The position numbers were made by a program, and so were the translations under genes. A stretch of 64,000 nt of DNA from Diphasiastrum complanatum (lineage: Eukaryota > Streptophyta > Lycopodiopsida > Lycopodiales > Lycopodiaceae): the NCBI GenBank assembly GCA_029204225.1, contig CM055105.1, positions 10,738,551-10,802,550 of the forward strand, in the 5' to 3' direction. This document shows, piece by piece, positions 36,136-47,310 of the stretch. The notes below the pieces were generated by a model. The model was not told where the DNA came from. It searched no databases and saw nothing but the letters and a program-made list of their open reading frames with translations. Position 1 is the stretch's first letter. The number at the start of each line of letters is the position of its first letter.

Positions 36136-36703
36136 CAGCTGTGGGTGAGCGTGGCTGAAAACCGTACATCAGCATAAATGGGCTGTATCCCGTAGCTGAA
36201 TGTTTGGTACTGTTGTAAGCAAACTCTAATATCAAGAGATACTCCTCCCAATTAGTCTGCTTCTTGCTGACGTATGCACGAAGCATATCCTCCAGCACCT
36301 GATCTACCCTCTCTAATTGACCGTCCGTCTGTGGATGGTCGATACTCATATTAAGTTTAGTATGGAGATAATGGAATACTGCCCTCCAATAATTTCCATT
36401 AAACTTACTGCCCCGGTCGCTGACTATGCCGGAAGGTAGACGGTACAATTTAAATCGCCCGTCTACAAACAACCTTGCTAACTCTGGAGCTCTAACGGTT
36501 GTTTTGGTCGGAATAAAATGAGCCATTTTGGTCAGACGGTCAACTGTGACCCATATAGCGTCATTACCCTTTTGGGTTTTAGGCAGGCCTACTATAAAAT
36601 CCATGGAGATACTCTCCCATTTACCAGCTGGTATTTCTAAGGGCTGCAACAACCCTCCTGCCTTTAAACGCTCTGCTTTATTTACTTGACTTTTCATAGG
36701 CAC
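36136..36703 (-). pseudogene. Gypsy B3 integrase core
   Basis: Open reading with SMDFIVGLPKTQKG, WVTVDRLTKMAHFIP, IVSDRGSKFNGNYW and TDGQLERVDQVLEDML: all three catalytic acidic residues are present. It begins abruptly at KSQVNKAERLKAGG, where RNase H sequence (RYSAYEK) has been joined by deletion. It runs into LTR sequence at FQPRSPTAV. The zinc domain and C-terminus are missing. This is the only place where the B-family catalytic core can be read, because B2 is cut before it. Confidence 0.85.
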
Positions 36704-37930
36704 TGTACCTAGTCTGAGCTAGCTCGAGTTTTTTACTCTCGAACGCAACTGGTCGTCCACCCTGAGTTAGCACAGCACCTACTGCAAAGTCGCTAGCATC
36801 TGTTTCGACCACAAATGGCTGATTGGGGTCGACGACTTTTAAAACTGGTGCTGTAGCTAAGGCTGTTTTGAGAGCATCAAAGCTCTCCTGCTAAGCGGAC
36901 TCCCAAAATGAACTTTATAGGGACTTGATGATATCCCGATCTGAGGTCTATTTAACTGAACAACTTAGCCCCGTCGAGTTGATCAAACAACTCGTCTGCC
37001 CGAGGCATAGGATATTTATTCTTCATTGTGACTTTATTGAGGGCTCTGTAATCTACGCAGAGACGCATAGACCCCTCCTCCTTTTTCACCAAAAGGACTA
37101 GTGAGGCCCATGGTGAACTACTAGTTTGAATTTGGCCTTTCCCAAGATAATCTGTTAACTGCCTAGTTATTTCTTCATCCTCTGTTCGGCTGACCCGATA
37201 CGGAGGTTTAGAAACAAGTGTTGTACCTACTACTAGGTTTATTACATGATCTACCTCTCTGCTAGGTGGCAAACCATGTGGCAAATTTTCAGGAAAAACA
37301 TCTTTAAATTTAGATAGTAAAGTTTCTAATTTACTTATTTTCTGTTGTAAAGAACTGGAAATAGAAACTTCAGGAATAAACTCAAAGTCACATAAGAATA
37401 CCTGATGGTCGTCGTCTCCGATGAGCTGACAGAGCTCTGACTGCAGACCATAGGACTGTTTGGAACATCATGCTCCCCATGCAACTGGATCTCTCGACCT
37501 TTATGCTGAAAGCTGAGGGTGTTCTCCTGATAGTTTCTGTGGATGGAAGGTCCTAAACTGTAGAGCCAATCTCTCTCGAGAACAATGTCTGTGCGATCCA
37601 GGTGCATTATCTGAAAGTTTATTTCATCTTGGTACCCCTGAATACCAAGATTTAAGTTACTTACCATAGTTTCCCAGATTTTCTTATCTTCAGCTTTAGC
37701 TAGTGAAACTATGTACCTATGCTGACTAGGCACTTCTGGTAGTTTAAGCTTTTTAACCAGGGTGTAGTTGATGAAATTATGGGTTGCCCCATCATCAACC
37801 ATAACTCTTACTGACTGGTTACCAACTTTCCCATGCATACGTACTAGGTCATGCGGCCCAAAGCTGAAGGGTCTCGCTAGCATTGCAGAGGTCAGCTGGC
37901 AACAGTGTTCATGGTATTCATGATACACTT
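36704..37930 (-). pseudogene. Gypsy B3 protease, RT start and RNase H remnants
   Basis: In order: the protease site VMVDDGATHNFI and ETMVSNLNLGIQG, where B3 keeps four bases that B2 lost. Then RT N-terminus [14 protein letters not shown] to SGYHQ. There is then a jump past the YxDD active site to FIWESA and QQESFDAL-like RNase H sequence with [15 protein letters not shown]. Stops at several places. The RT core deletion makes the copy inactive. Confidence 0.85.
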
Positions 37931-39063
37931 TGATCTCAGAAGCTGCCGAGTCACTGGGGAAACTTACAGTCTAAACAAGATGAACTTGTTTCTTATCTTT
38001 TTTATCTTTCTTAGTGAAAGGCCCCTTGGGACACTGTCTGACTATGTGTCCCTTGCCCATACACACAAAGCACAAACGTTCTTGTTTGCCTTTCTCAAAA
38101 TTTTCTGGTTATAAGGGTTGTATGAGTGAAGGACGATTCCGAGGAGCTTCACCTTTAATTTTATCTTCTTTCTTTCTTCTGCTCAGAAAGGGGTTGTTGT
38201 CTCGCCCTCTTCCTACCCACTGAATCATCATAGATTTGAGCATATCTGAGAGCTTGCTCAAGGGTAGTAGGCGAGTTTCTCTAGACCTCTACTTTATATT
38301 CATCTTTGAGGCCACGGACAAATCCCCGATTTTCTGATAATCATCCATATTTTCAATTTTTAAAATTGCCTCTCGATACTACGAGATATATTGGATTAAG
38401 GACTTGTCCATTATTGTTCTTTCCCAGGCTTCCCAGGCTCTATCAAGTTCATTCTCGGGTAGGAATTCTCTTAGAAAAGCTTCTTCAAAGGCTTTCCATG
38501 ACCGGGGAGACTGCCCAGTCTCCTGATAATTTAATCACCACTTATAAGCCATGGGCCCTAAGGAAAGACTGGCCTCTATTGCTTGCAAATGGTCAGGGGT
38601 CTGTTTAAGAGCATGAATGTTCTTCCATTTGTTGAGAAAGGTTTGTAGAATATCTGCATTTCTATCCTTCTCTTCCCCAATAAAAGTAGGAGGCTTTAAA
38701 TCTTTAAAAACACTGGGGTGAGACCGCAGAGTCTCACCCGAAACTAATGGAAGTGGAAAAGGGGACAACTGAGAAGTGGAGGGAAGGCTTCCTTTCGCGG
38801 AACTCAAAATCAAACCTTTGAGTTCAGCGAACGAGTCATCCACACTGGACTTGAAATCGGCTAATGCCAACTTCAGTTCATCCACTTCTGTTACCAAGTG
38901 GAGAAACTGTTCCTTGGTAACCAATTCGTCGAGTTCTTCGGCGAACTCTTCCTATTCTTCCATTTCCATAGGTTCTTTCCCTTTACTGTAAGCCAAGGCT
39001 TCTGTTTCAAGTTCGTGGATGCCTCTCTCCGGGGGTTAATCAGGTCCCTGAGGAGTGGTCATT
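37931..39063 (-). pseudogene. Gypsy B3 gag
   Basis: Frame-broken copy of B2 gag, including LCFVCMGKGHIVRQC-like knuckle DNA near 38050 and ELVTKEQFLHLVTEVDELKL at 38860-38920. The start codon equivalent lies at about 39061-39063. A CAG-to-TAG change near 38950 matches one in B2. Confidence 0.8.
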
Positions 39064-39938
39064 TTCAGAACTGAAAAAGAGGTACCTTAACTTCTGAAAA
39101 AAGTCAGAAAGACTAATTTACAACTGTACAAAGAAAGGAAAGAAAACTTAGCTCTTTCTGAGAACTGTACTTCCACAGAGAGGATCAAGAAAAGCCCTCT
39201 CAGCCTGCTGTCCGGAAAAAATCAGAGATCGGGGTACCAAAAAGCAAACAAACTTCTAATTTGTCTTAACCCCTTCCCTCGCTATCTGAAGTGTGCTCTT
39301 TTTACTCCAAATTTTTCGATTTAGAACTCGAAATCAGTTGCCAAATTCTGGTTTCTGCCAAGGACCTCCCTCGCTGCCAGGGTAGCGGTCTATCTGACTC
39401 CAAAACTCAAATTTGAAGAGTTGAAACTGTGGGAAACTTCTGATTGGATCTCTGAAGACCCTCGCTATCTGCTTTTCAGAACTGTGGCTCCAAAAAATTG
39501 GAATTTGGGGCCTAACATTCCTGAAAATTTCTAATTTTGGTTGTGCTCCCCCCTCGCTGTCAGGCAAGCAGCCTTCCTGCTCGAAATCCTTCCGATTTGA
39601 GGCCCACCACTATTCCAAAATGTCAGATTGAATGAGTACCCACAGCGCTGGACCTGTACAATCCTTTCTTTCCGAATCTGCTCAGATCTTAGCAAGTTAC
39701 TCCTGGAAATCGGAACTAGATCACTCAAATTGCAGCGATGGATCTATGCCACAGCACAGCTCTGATTGCCTCTCAGATGGCTCGAAATTATACTGAAATT
39801 TCCAGGTTAGACAGCTGTCTCTACAGCGATTTCTCTCCTCTATGCCTTTCTGAAAATCTCCGAGAATTTTCCTATCCTCTGATAGCTTTCTCTCTTCCTG
39901 CTACTAAGCTCCCAAAGATGGAGATGGCTCTGATACCA
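39064..39938 (-). other. Gypsy B3 leader and primer site
   Basis: TGGTATCAGAGCC at 39926-39938 (minus) is a perfect initiator tRNA-Met match. About 860 bp of non-coding leader with AGCGAGGG-type phrases follows. Confidence 0.85.
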
Positions 39939-39939
39939 A

Positions 39940-40057
39940 TGTAACAGTTCCCACACTGTCTTGCCCTGTTGGTCGTGTACGCTAGACACGACCCTGACTG
40001 TGATGTCTGACCTATCTGTGTTCTCTAGGGTTCGGCACTGGTCACGAGCTCGTAACA
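39940..40057 (-). repeat. Internally deleted 5' LTR of gypsy B3
   Basis: Keeps TGTTACGAGCTCGTGACC through GACAGTGTG, then jumps to GGAACTGTTACA. About 240 bp of the B2 LTR, including the TATA-like region, are missing. Confidence 0.85.
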
Positions 40058-40062
40058 GCAAT

Positions 40063-41416
40063 CCTGTGGTACGTGCAATGAAATGGTTCAGCACATTTGC
40101 ACAGGTGGAACGTCAACAAAACACAAGAAGGGAGGATGAAATGAGATGCATACCTGAGAAAGGACACGTAGTGCAAGACATTGTATGGATGGATAGGTGC
40201 TACCGAACATGGTCCACCAGGTAATGGGAAGCTGCCTCCTGTCTGGATCCTGAGCAGCCGGGTGGCCAAACGTGCCCATGCCGAAACGAAATGCAGCTAG
40301 CTCCTCCATGAGTCTGATAGGATCCAAACCAATGTGTGGACCCACCCTGTGAATGTACTCAAGCCAATCCGCCTCGAGCTCCCTGTCTGCGATCCTTGTC
40401 GAAGAGAGGAAGAGGGGATGCAGTATGTGTGCAACGTTGTGGATACTCCTGTGGAAGTAGTTCCACCACGTCTCCCAGATGAACTTCAGCTCGGTCATCC
40501 TCCATGTGAGAGGCATGTGGTTTAGGGCAATACGGAAAAACATAACATCGACAAAAAAACAAACTAGCAACTAATAAAAAGATAAAGACCAATTACATTA
40601 TTGTACTGCTTACCTCTCTGGCTGCAAGATGGGCAGCTACAGGAACTGTCCGATCCAGTCCATGAGCTCATACACCAATCCAAGTGTCAACCCCTCGCTA
40701 TCAGTCGTGCAAAGCACAATGTAGAGTGGTCGAAGGAGTCCTAACAATGTCTGTGCATCTCTCCAGAACTTGTCTCCCCTCACCGTGGAAGAAAAGTGCT
40801 CCCCATCCTCAGTGTGCTGAAACGTACTGGCACGCCAAAGGTCATTGGCAACCATCTATAAAATCTGTGCCCTGCACCTGGTCAAATGGTCGATGACCAC
40901 CAAGTCGAATGCAAAGCGTGTAGGGGCTGGCTTCCGTAGGTCCAAATGGCTGAACAGCCGGAACATGGCAAGAACGCGCCTCTTCCGCCTCACGGACGAT
41001 GGCTCTAACCCAGGGAAGTGCACCTATGTCCCCCATGAGAAGGTCTACGTCGTGCGCTGCACAGGGGGTATGGACGATGTGAGGGAACTCTGCCTCTAGT
41101 AGGACACCCATCTGAACGCAATTGGTGGCATTGTCCGTCACCACCGTGACGACATGCTGCAATGACCTAATGACCTAATTACACCGTACATGACCTCTGC
41201 AGATATGACTCTCCCCACCCTACTGCAATCCATGGCCCTCAAAAACTGTGTGCCCATGCAGCTGAAGACCAAGATGTTGAGGATTGGCCTCCTCCTGACA
41301 TCAGTCCAGCCATCGGACATGATGCTGCAACCGTATGTGGCCCAGTGGCGGCGTAGCGGCTCCATGTCTCTAGACAAGGACTCGACCCTATCTCTCAGCA
41401 TGTGTGTGCGGACATC
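40063..41416 (-). pseudogene. hAT copy C1, catalytic and middle exons
   Basis: Pieces read YGCSIMSDGWTDVRRRPI (first Asp), VTDNATNCVQMGVLLEAEF (second Asp), HTPCAAHDVDLL, then LRPLYIVLCTTDSEGLTLG, ELKFIWETWWNYFH and WWTMFGSTYPSIQCLALRVL. Intron sites match C2. The copy is cut at 41417 by a GC-word element and lacks its BED exon. A deletion with frame change lies near 40950 relative to C2. Confidence 0.85.
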
Positions 41417-41420
41417 TATG

Positions 41421-41454
<34 letters not shown>

Positions 41455-41735
41455 ATATCAAACATGCACGTCCGGGCCGGACGCGGGAAATCCGCGTCCG
41501 CGTCCGCGTCCGCGTTTGGCGTCTGGACCCGGACGCGTCCGACCCCCAGACGCGTCCACAATTTTTTATTTTTTTACCACTGAATCACTAAAAAAAAATA
41601 ATTAAATTTTAAAAAAAAAAAAGGACGCATCCGGACCCCCGGACGCACCCCCGGCGCTTCTGGGTCCGGACGTGGACGCGGACGCGCGTTCGGACGCACC
41701 GTCCGCTACCTTAGATATATAAATATATTTTAATA
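41417..41735 (+). repeat. GGACGCGTCC-type element G5 with (TA)n
   Basis: Starts ATCTATGATATATAT, a (TA)n run, then TCAAACATGCACGTCCGGG and CCGCGTC words. An A/T core follows, and the right arm ends CCGCTACCTTAGATATATA. It breaks hAT C1: C2 reads on from GTGTGCGGAC into transposase at the same point. Confidence 0.75.
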
Positions 41736-42290
41736 TTTTTTCTTAAATGAAAATGCTTTAGGGTGTCCAAAAAAAATGTGAAAACAAGGGGAAAGCACAA
41801 GGGGCAGGTACAGCAACACATGGACATAATGGGGGAGCACACCATCGGGCCAATGGGAGAGCAGTACGTGGGAGAGAGGGAGAGCAGCACATGGGGGCAG
41901 GTACAACAGCACATGGGCATAATGGGGGAGCTAACCATGGGGCCAATGGGAGAGCAGCACACGGGGACAAGTACAGCAGCACGTGGCGGGATCATCAGTA
42001 ACTGCACATTGGCAAACAGCTTGTGGGGATAAATAGGCAATGTGAGTGCCATTGTGAGACACATTGTGAGAGGCCTTCTGAGAGGCATTTTCAGAGGCTG
42101 TGGGAGAGCCAATGAGAGGCTGTGAGAGCCTGTTAGAGCTTGTGCGATAGCCAGTGTGTAGTGAGAGAAAGTCGGTCGAGATGGCAGGGTGCAGACCACC
42201 TGACGTGAGCGTTTGTCCTGCATCCGTTCGCATGCAATTTAGGCTTGTTCTGTGTTTTTTAAAGGTTATTTTCATCGTGGTATATAGCTC
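41736..42290. repeat. Spacer with 93-bp tandem repeat
   Basis: Two copies of a unit of about 93 bp lie at about 41806-41898 and 41899-41990, with phrases GGTACAGCAACACATGG, ATAATGGGGGAGC and CCAATGGGAGAGCAG. They are followed by GAGAGGC and TGTGAGAG phrases. Non-coding. Confidence 0.7.
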
Positions 42291-42489
42291 AACGGGTTGC
42301 TTTTGATGCTGCGACAGACTCGGCAGAGAAATCCGAAACCGGAGCCACCCGCCCCCGCTGTGGATCCTATCCCCGCTGTCGAGCTGGATCTGGATGAGCA
42401 GATCAGAATGAATTTCACACGACGACAGCTCATCATGGTTAGGGAAAGGGCGGCCAGACGTCGGGCTAACCAGGAGGCAGTGTCCGAGG
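42291..42489 (+). other. Coding-like plus-strand segment next to hAT C2
   Basis: Reads ELDLDEQIRMNFTRRQLIMV then RERAARRRANQEAVSEEE. Its composition is protein-like (charged helix). It is present beside C2 but not beside C1, where the sequences diverge at about 34020/42489. I do not recognise it. It may be the end of another element abutting C2. Confidence 0.3.
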
Positions 42490-44069
42490 AGGAGGACTCG
42501 TCACTAGCATCATCCCAATCTGCCTCCGCATCAGCCCCCAAGCAAGCCAAACCAACAACACCTGCTCCAACTGGCTGTGATACTGCACCTCTACCTGTAT
42601 CTGGAGCCCTGCGTGGTCGTCCTCTCCTCCCTGGCAGTTTCTGTGCCTTGCCTTTCTTGTTCGGTGCACCCTTGGCCTTCCTGGTCTCTTGCGGACAAGA
42701 GGAGCTGTCAATGCCTCGTCACCCCCATGCAAATCACCTGGTTGGCTAGGCTAGGCCCAAGCTGAGGCCGGCTGGGATAGGGAAGCAAAAGAGGGAACTC
42801 CCTGTGCACCTGAGCGAGGAGCACGAGCTCGTGGAGTGTGTGCCCATGGGGCTGCTGCAGGTGGAGGAACTGGCTGTGCAGGAGGCGAGTACAGCGGCGA
42901 TATGTACTGAAACGGGCGCTGCGGTGGCCGGTACTGGTACATCCTGGGTGCTGCCAAAGGGGAAGCCAGTGGAGTGGGTGCTGCCAAAGGATGAGGATGT
43001 GGAGTGGGTGTTGCCACTGGAGGAGCAGCTGGAGGAGCCACTGTGGATGTGGGTGCTGCGAGAGAAAACCTGGGCACAGATGGTGGCCTGCCATGGAGAC
43101 CTGGTGCTGCAAAAGTGGACGGCAATGCAGGGGCTGCAGGCCTAAATGGCATCGGTGGCACTAGAGGAGCTGTGCGACGCACATACACCCTCTGAGGAGC
43201 TGGAGGAACTGTAGGCACCTCGTGCGGCTGCTCTGGCTGGGACTCTGTGTATGGCATGCTGGCAAGAGATGATGGGGGCGCCCTGACACTCGGCATCTGC
43301 TGGGCCTCTGAATCCAATGTGGCAACCAAGTCGTCCAGCTGGGCATCTGAATACAAATGCTCTGGGCTCTGGGACTCATCCTGTGCACCAGCCTCTAAAT
43401 CATCCTGTGCACCAGCCTCTAAATCATCCTGTGCACCAGCCTCTGAATCATCCTGTGCACCAACCCCTGAATCAACCCGAGCCTCATCCCGTGCCTCATC
43501 ATGTGCACCCTGTAGACCCTGCATGGCCTCCCAATCTGTGCAATCAAAGTCATCTGGTGCCTCCTCTGGTGTGTTGTCGTAGTAACAGCCATGACTCTGT
43601 ACTGCACGCATCCAAACATCTGCCGGACCGGCATCTAAATTACTCTGCCCTCTATCAAGAGCCTCCTCCATCATGTCGGCATAGGTAGGTATGCCACTGG
43701 CCCCCCCTGTGTGCCCTGCCTGTCTCCCGGTATAACCTGTGCCATGTGTCCCACCTCTGCCACGTGATGCACCTGTGACCCCCACCCATGGCCTGTGCCC
43801 TGCACCTGTATCATCTGCCTCATCCCTCTCTAATCTGGCAAACACAACCTGAATGGGCTCATCCTCATCATGCTCATCCTCTGACACTGGCTCATCTGCC
43901 TCATACAATGGGGGCTCTCTGTGCTCAAGCCCAAGCTCTCTCTCTCTCTCATCACGGCAAGCTCCCTCTCTCTCTTTGCCATCAACTGTGTGCCCAGGTC
44001 ATCTGCAAGCATGGGATGAGTACTATCCGTAGGCAAGTCAACCTGGCGCTCCAAATCAGATATCTTCGT
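42490..44069 (-). pseudogene. hAT copy C2, C-terminal exon (acidic/Pro-rich tail)
   Basis: Begins after acceptor TTGTAG with [20 protein letters not shown]. Then follow an acidic stretch (EADEPVSEDEHDEDEP), TGASRGRGGTHGTG, and a repeated GAQDDLEA octapeptide (four copies). Next is a Pro/Ala-rich region and AT-hook-like GRRGRPRRAP near 42600, reached after a frame change. The frame from 43908 to 42751 is open for 385 codons. It is shared with C1. The function of the tail is unknown; AT-hooks suggest added DNA binding. Confidence 0.75.
43378..43473. repeat. 24-bp coding minisatellite in hAT C2
   Basis: Four copies of ATCCTGTGCACCAGCCTCTA plus four bases, in frame, encoding AGAQDDLE-type octapeptides. 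C1 has no comparable array. Confidence 0.85.
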
Positions 44070-44171
44070 CTACAAGGTTTAAAATTTGCATGTTAGAGAG
44101 ACAACTTTATGAAGAAATGAAACCAACGTACTAGGAGTCAACCAACATGCTATGGGAGAATAGCTAATCAC

Positions 44172-44345
44172 CTGCAATGCGCTCGTAATGGTCGGAAGTC
44201 TCCTGGCGAGACGTGCGTTGGTGCTACAGAACACCAACTGCTCCAACTGACTCACTGACAACCGGTTTCTTCTCCTCGTGTGAATCAGTGCCCATGTGCT
44301 CCAATTACACTCACACACGGAGGCAGCGCAGTCCTGTGGTATGTG
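44172..44345 (-). pseudogene. hAT copy C2, dimerisation exon
   Basis: Between acceptor CCACAG and donor GTGATT. Reads DCAASVCECNWSTWALIHTR, NRLSVSQLEQLVF and LPTITSALQ. It differs from C1 by CERNW to CECNW, a change in the most conserved motif of the domain. Confidence 0.88.
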
Positions 44346-44425
44346 CAATGAAATGCTTCAGCACATGTGCACGGATGGAAGGTCAACGAAACACAGCAAT
44401 GGAGGATGAAATGAGATGCATACCT

Positions 44426-44822
44426 GAGAAAGGACACGTAGTGCAAGACGCTGTATGGATGGATAGGTGCTACTGAACATGGTCCACCAGATAATGGGAA
44501 GCTGCCTCCTCTCTGGATCCTGAGCAGCCGGGTGGCCGAACGTGCCCATGCCGAAATGAATTGCAGCGAGCTCCTCCATGAGCCTGATAGAATCCAAACC
44601 TATGTGTGGACCCACCTTGTGAATGTACTCAAGCCAATCCGCCTCGAGCTCCCTGTCTGCGATCTGTGTCGGAGAGAGGAAGAGGGGATGCAGCATGTGT
44701 GCAACGTTGTGGATACTCATGTGGAAGTAGTTCCACCGCGTCTCCCATATGAACTTCAGCTCTGTCATCCTGTAGGTGAGAGGCATGTGGTTTAGGGCAT
44801 TACGAAAAAACTTAACACTGAC
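44426..44822 (-). pseudogene. hAT copy C2, middle exon
   Basis: Exon between acceptor TGTCAG and donor GTATGC. Reads VKFFRNALNHMPLTYRMTEL, KFIWETRWNYFHMSIHNV and HIGLDSIRLMEELAAIHFG, ending WWTMFSSTYPSIQRLALRVL then SQ. This is the region before the dimerisation domain in which family members have WWxxxGxxYPxLxxLAxxVL. The reading is intact. Confidence 0.87.
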
Positions 44823-44879
44823 AGAAAAACAAACTAGCAATTACTAAAAAGATAAAGGCCAATTACATTACTATACTGC

Positions 44880-46301
44880 TTACCTCTCTGGCTGCAAGAT
44901 GGGCAACTGCAGGAACTGTCCAATCCGGTCCATGAGCTCATATACAAGTCCAAGTGTCGACCCCTCGCTGTCAGCCATGCGGAGCACAATGTAAAGTGGT
45001 CGAAGCAGTCCTGACAAGAACTGGTCTCCCCTCACCGTGGAAGAAAAGTGCTCCCCATCCTCAGTGTGCTGAAACGTACTGGCACGCCAAAGATCACTGG
45101 CAACCATCTGTAGAAGCTGCGCCCTACACCTGATCAGACGGTCGATGATCACCAAGTCAAATGCAAAGCGTATGGGGGCTGGCTTACGGAGGTCCAGATG
45201 GCTGAACACCCGGAACATGGCAAGAACACGTCTCTTTCTGGTGACAAAAGTCACCAGGAAGAGGGCCTCACGGACGATGGCTCTAACCCAGGGAAGTGCA
45301 CCTATGTCCCCCATGAGAAGGTCTATGTCGTGCGCCACACAGGGGGTATGGACGATGTGAGGGAACTCGGCCTCTAGTAGCATACCCATCTGAACACAGT
45401 CGGTGGCATTGTCCGTCACCACCGTAACGACATGTTGGGGGGCCTATGGACAGTATGGAAGACCTAATGACATCGTACATGAAATCTGCAGATATGACTC
45501 TCCCCCCCTACTGCAATCCACGGCTCTCAAAAACTGTGTACCCATGCAGCTGGAAACCAAGATGTTGAGGATTGGCCTCCTCCTGACATCAGTCCAGCCA
45601 TCGGACATGATGCTACATCCATATGTGGCCCAGTGGCGGCGTAGAGGCTCCATCTCTCCAGACAAGGACTCAACCCTATCTCTCAGCATGTGTGTGCGGA
45701 CAACCTCCGAACCAGGGACTCTCCAGCCAGGGCTGACAGACTGTGCAAGGCGGAATGCCCTTCTGAAGGGCTCAGAATCGGTGATGGCAAAAGGTAGGTT
45801 CAGCTCGTAAATCAAACTGGCCACGGCCTGTGTGGCCTCTCTGTCCATGTGTGGCTGATGCGCGCCGCGAATGGTCTGCTGCATAAGGGCTCTACCTGGT
45901 GGACGACGGGTGGTGGACCTCCAGCACGGTGCACCAACCGTGACGGGAATGGATGATGGCGCGACTGGCTGGGCACTGGTGGATGCATCGGCTGTAGACG
46001 TGGAATGGGGAGAGTGGGATGCACTGGCAGGGATGGGTGCAGCAGCATAGGTGGGGTGCATTGGTGGAGGGGCAACATCTGGCATGGGGTACAAAAATTG
46101 CTGGCTGAGGAGGTCATCCAAATGGGAAGGGAAGGAAGAAGGGATCTCTTCCACATCCTCGAAGGCCTCAGCAGTAGCATCCTGGGCCTGCTCGGGTGGC
46201 GGAGAGTCCATGAGAAAGTCGTAAACCAGGGGCGTGGGAGCAACAGGACGCGGAGGTGGAACCACAGTGGCAACTGGCGGACGCGATGGGACGGGATCCA
46301 T
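44880..46301 (-). pseudogene. hAT copy C2, catalytic exon(s)
   Basis: Starts in a Pro-rich linker, then QQTIRGAHQPHMDREATQ, LIYELNLPFAITDSEPFRRA, YGCSIMSDGWTDVRRRPI (first catalytic Asp), and VTDNATDCVQMGMLLEAEF (second Asp) in a new frame after a likely intron near 45430-45480. It ends LQLPILQPER before GTAAGC. Family members cut DNA by a D-D-E mechanism that forms hairpins at the donor ends. Best preserved hAT gene in the window, but frame breaks near 46450 and 45440 make it a likely pseudogene. Confidence 0.87.
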
Positions 46302-46451
46302 CGGAATCTAAGCAGATGGGGGTGCATGAGGCGGAACTGTCTGAGGGGGATGAGGGGCAAAGGGACTGGACGAGGATGCACTCCCTCTCCTCGTGCGTGC
46401 CAGCCAAGCAGGCAGCAACTCTGGGTCAGCCACATAAGGAGCGGTGCAAAA

Positions 46452-46748
46452 TCAGAGAATGCCCTCCGAAATGGTGTTCTCCCCCGCCACAAGCTGCGGC
46501 CCGTAGGTGTCCAGTAGTCGTTGCCTGTCGGGGACGATCATGCTGCCACAAGGGGCAGCATTCAAGGTGGCACCATTTTTGGCGCGTGCACCGAGTAGAT
46601 GGCCTTTAAGGCGAGTGAGGGATGCAGCAAATTTGACGAGACAGTATTGGCAGCGCACGATCTTCTGTCCAGTCTTGTTGGACTTGTCGGCAACCCGCCT
46701 GACAATGTCTACCTCGTCCCACAGACCGGAAAGGTTGGATTGCACCAT
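46452..46748 (-). pseudogene. hAT copy C2, BED zinc-finger exon
   Basis: Starts MVQSNLSGLWDEVDIVRRV and has the finger VRCQYCLVKFAASLTRLKGH, then GARAKNGATLNAAPCGSMIV. A shift at SEGIL (46452) separates it from the rest. It differs strongly from the BED finger of H1/H2, so C and H are distinct hAT families. Confidence 0.85.
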
Positions 46749-47064
46749 TGCGATGGAGAAAACTAGGGACAAAATGCAGATGAAGCTAAAGCTGCAAGGA
46801 TGGAACGCTGGAAAAAAAACAGCAGGGTACACTGTGTGAGAGACGCTGAAAATGGGCGAAGGCAGGTTCTTGCAAATCAGATGCAAGGCAGGGCGGTCTG
46901 TGGGCGACGCAAATCAAACGCAAGGCAGGGAAGGCAGGGCAGCAAAACTAGTAGCGAAGGCAGGGCAACGATGGCTGCAAAAAAACTGGGAGAGAAGAAG
47001 TGAGGGGGACGGGTAGATTAGGTTTAAAAAAATTTCAAAAAATATTAAATATTAATTATATTAA
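46749..47064 (-). other. hAT C2 leader
   Basis: Non-coding leader with AAGGCAGGGC-type phrases; no clear terminal inverted repeat seen before the palindrome-word element. Confidence 0.5.
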
Positions 47065-47156
47065 TATATTATGGTACCGCGGTACCATCATGGTACCGCA
47101 GTACCAGTACGGTCCCGCAGTACCGGGATCCGCGGTACCCAGTACCCCGGGACCTA

Positions 47157-47196
<40 letters not shown>

Positions 47197-47310
47197 TGGT
47201 ACCGCGGTACCAAACATAGAACCCACGGTTCCCAGAACCGTGGTATGGTTCTACCACGGTTCATGAACCATGGTACGGTTCATGAACCGTGGTACGGTTC
47301 ATCTAATTAA
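47065..47310. repeat. Palindrome-word element(s), GGTACC and GAACCGT type (P4)
   Basis: Left arm 47070-47153 repeats GGTACCGCGGTACC-like words and ends CTATGAT at 47154-47160 against (AT)n. To the right, CATAGAACCCACGG (from 47215) starts a second array of GAACCGTGGTACGGTTC words, ending in TTAATTAATTAA. It looks like one element inside another. Confidence 0.7.

Larger units (their letters stand above)
35933..40057 (-). mobile_element. Ty3/gypsy element B3, multiply deleted
   Basis: Flanked by a perfect 5-bp duplication, GCAAT at 35928-35932 and 40058-40062, inside hAT C1; C2 shows the empty site near 44330. The 5' LTR (39940-40057) is 118 bp and the 3' LTR (35933-36135) 203 bp, against 357 bp in B2, each missing a different part. 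RT core, part of RNase H and the integrase zinc domain are deleted. Confidence 0.9.
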
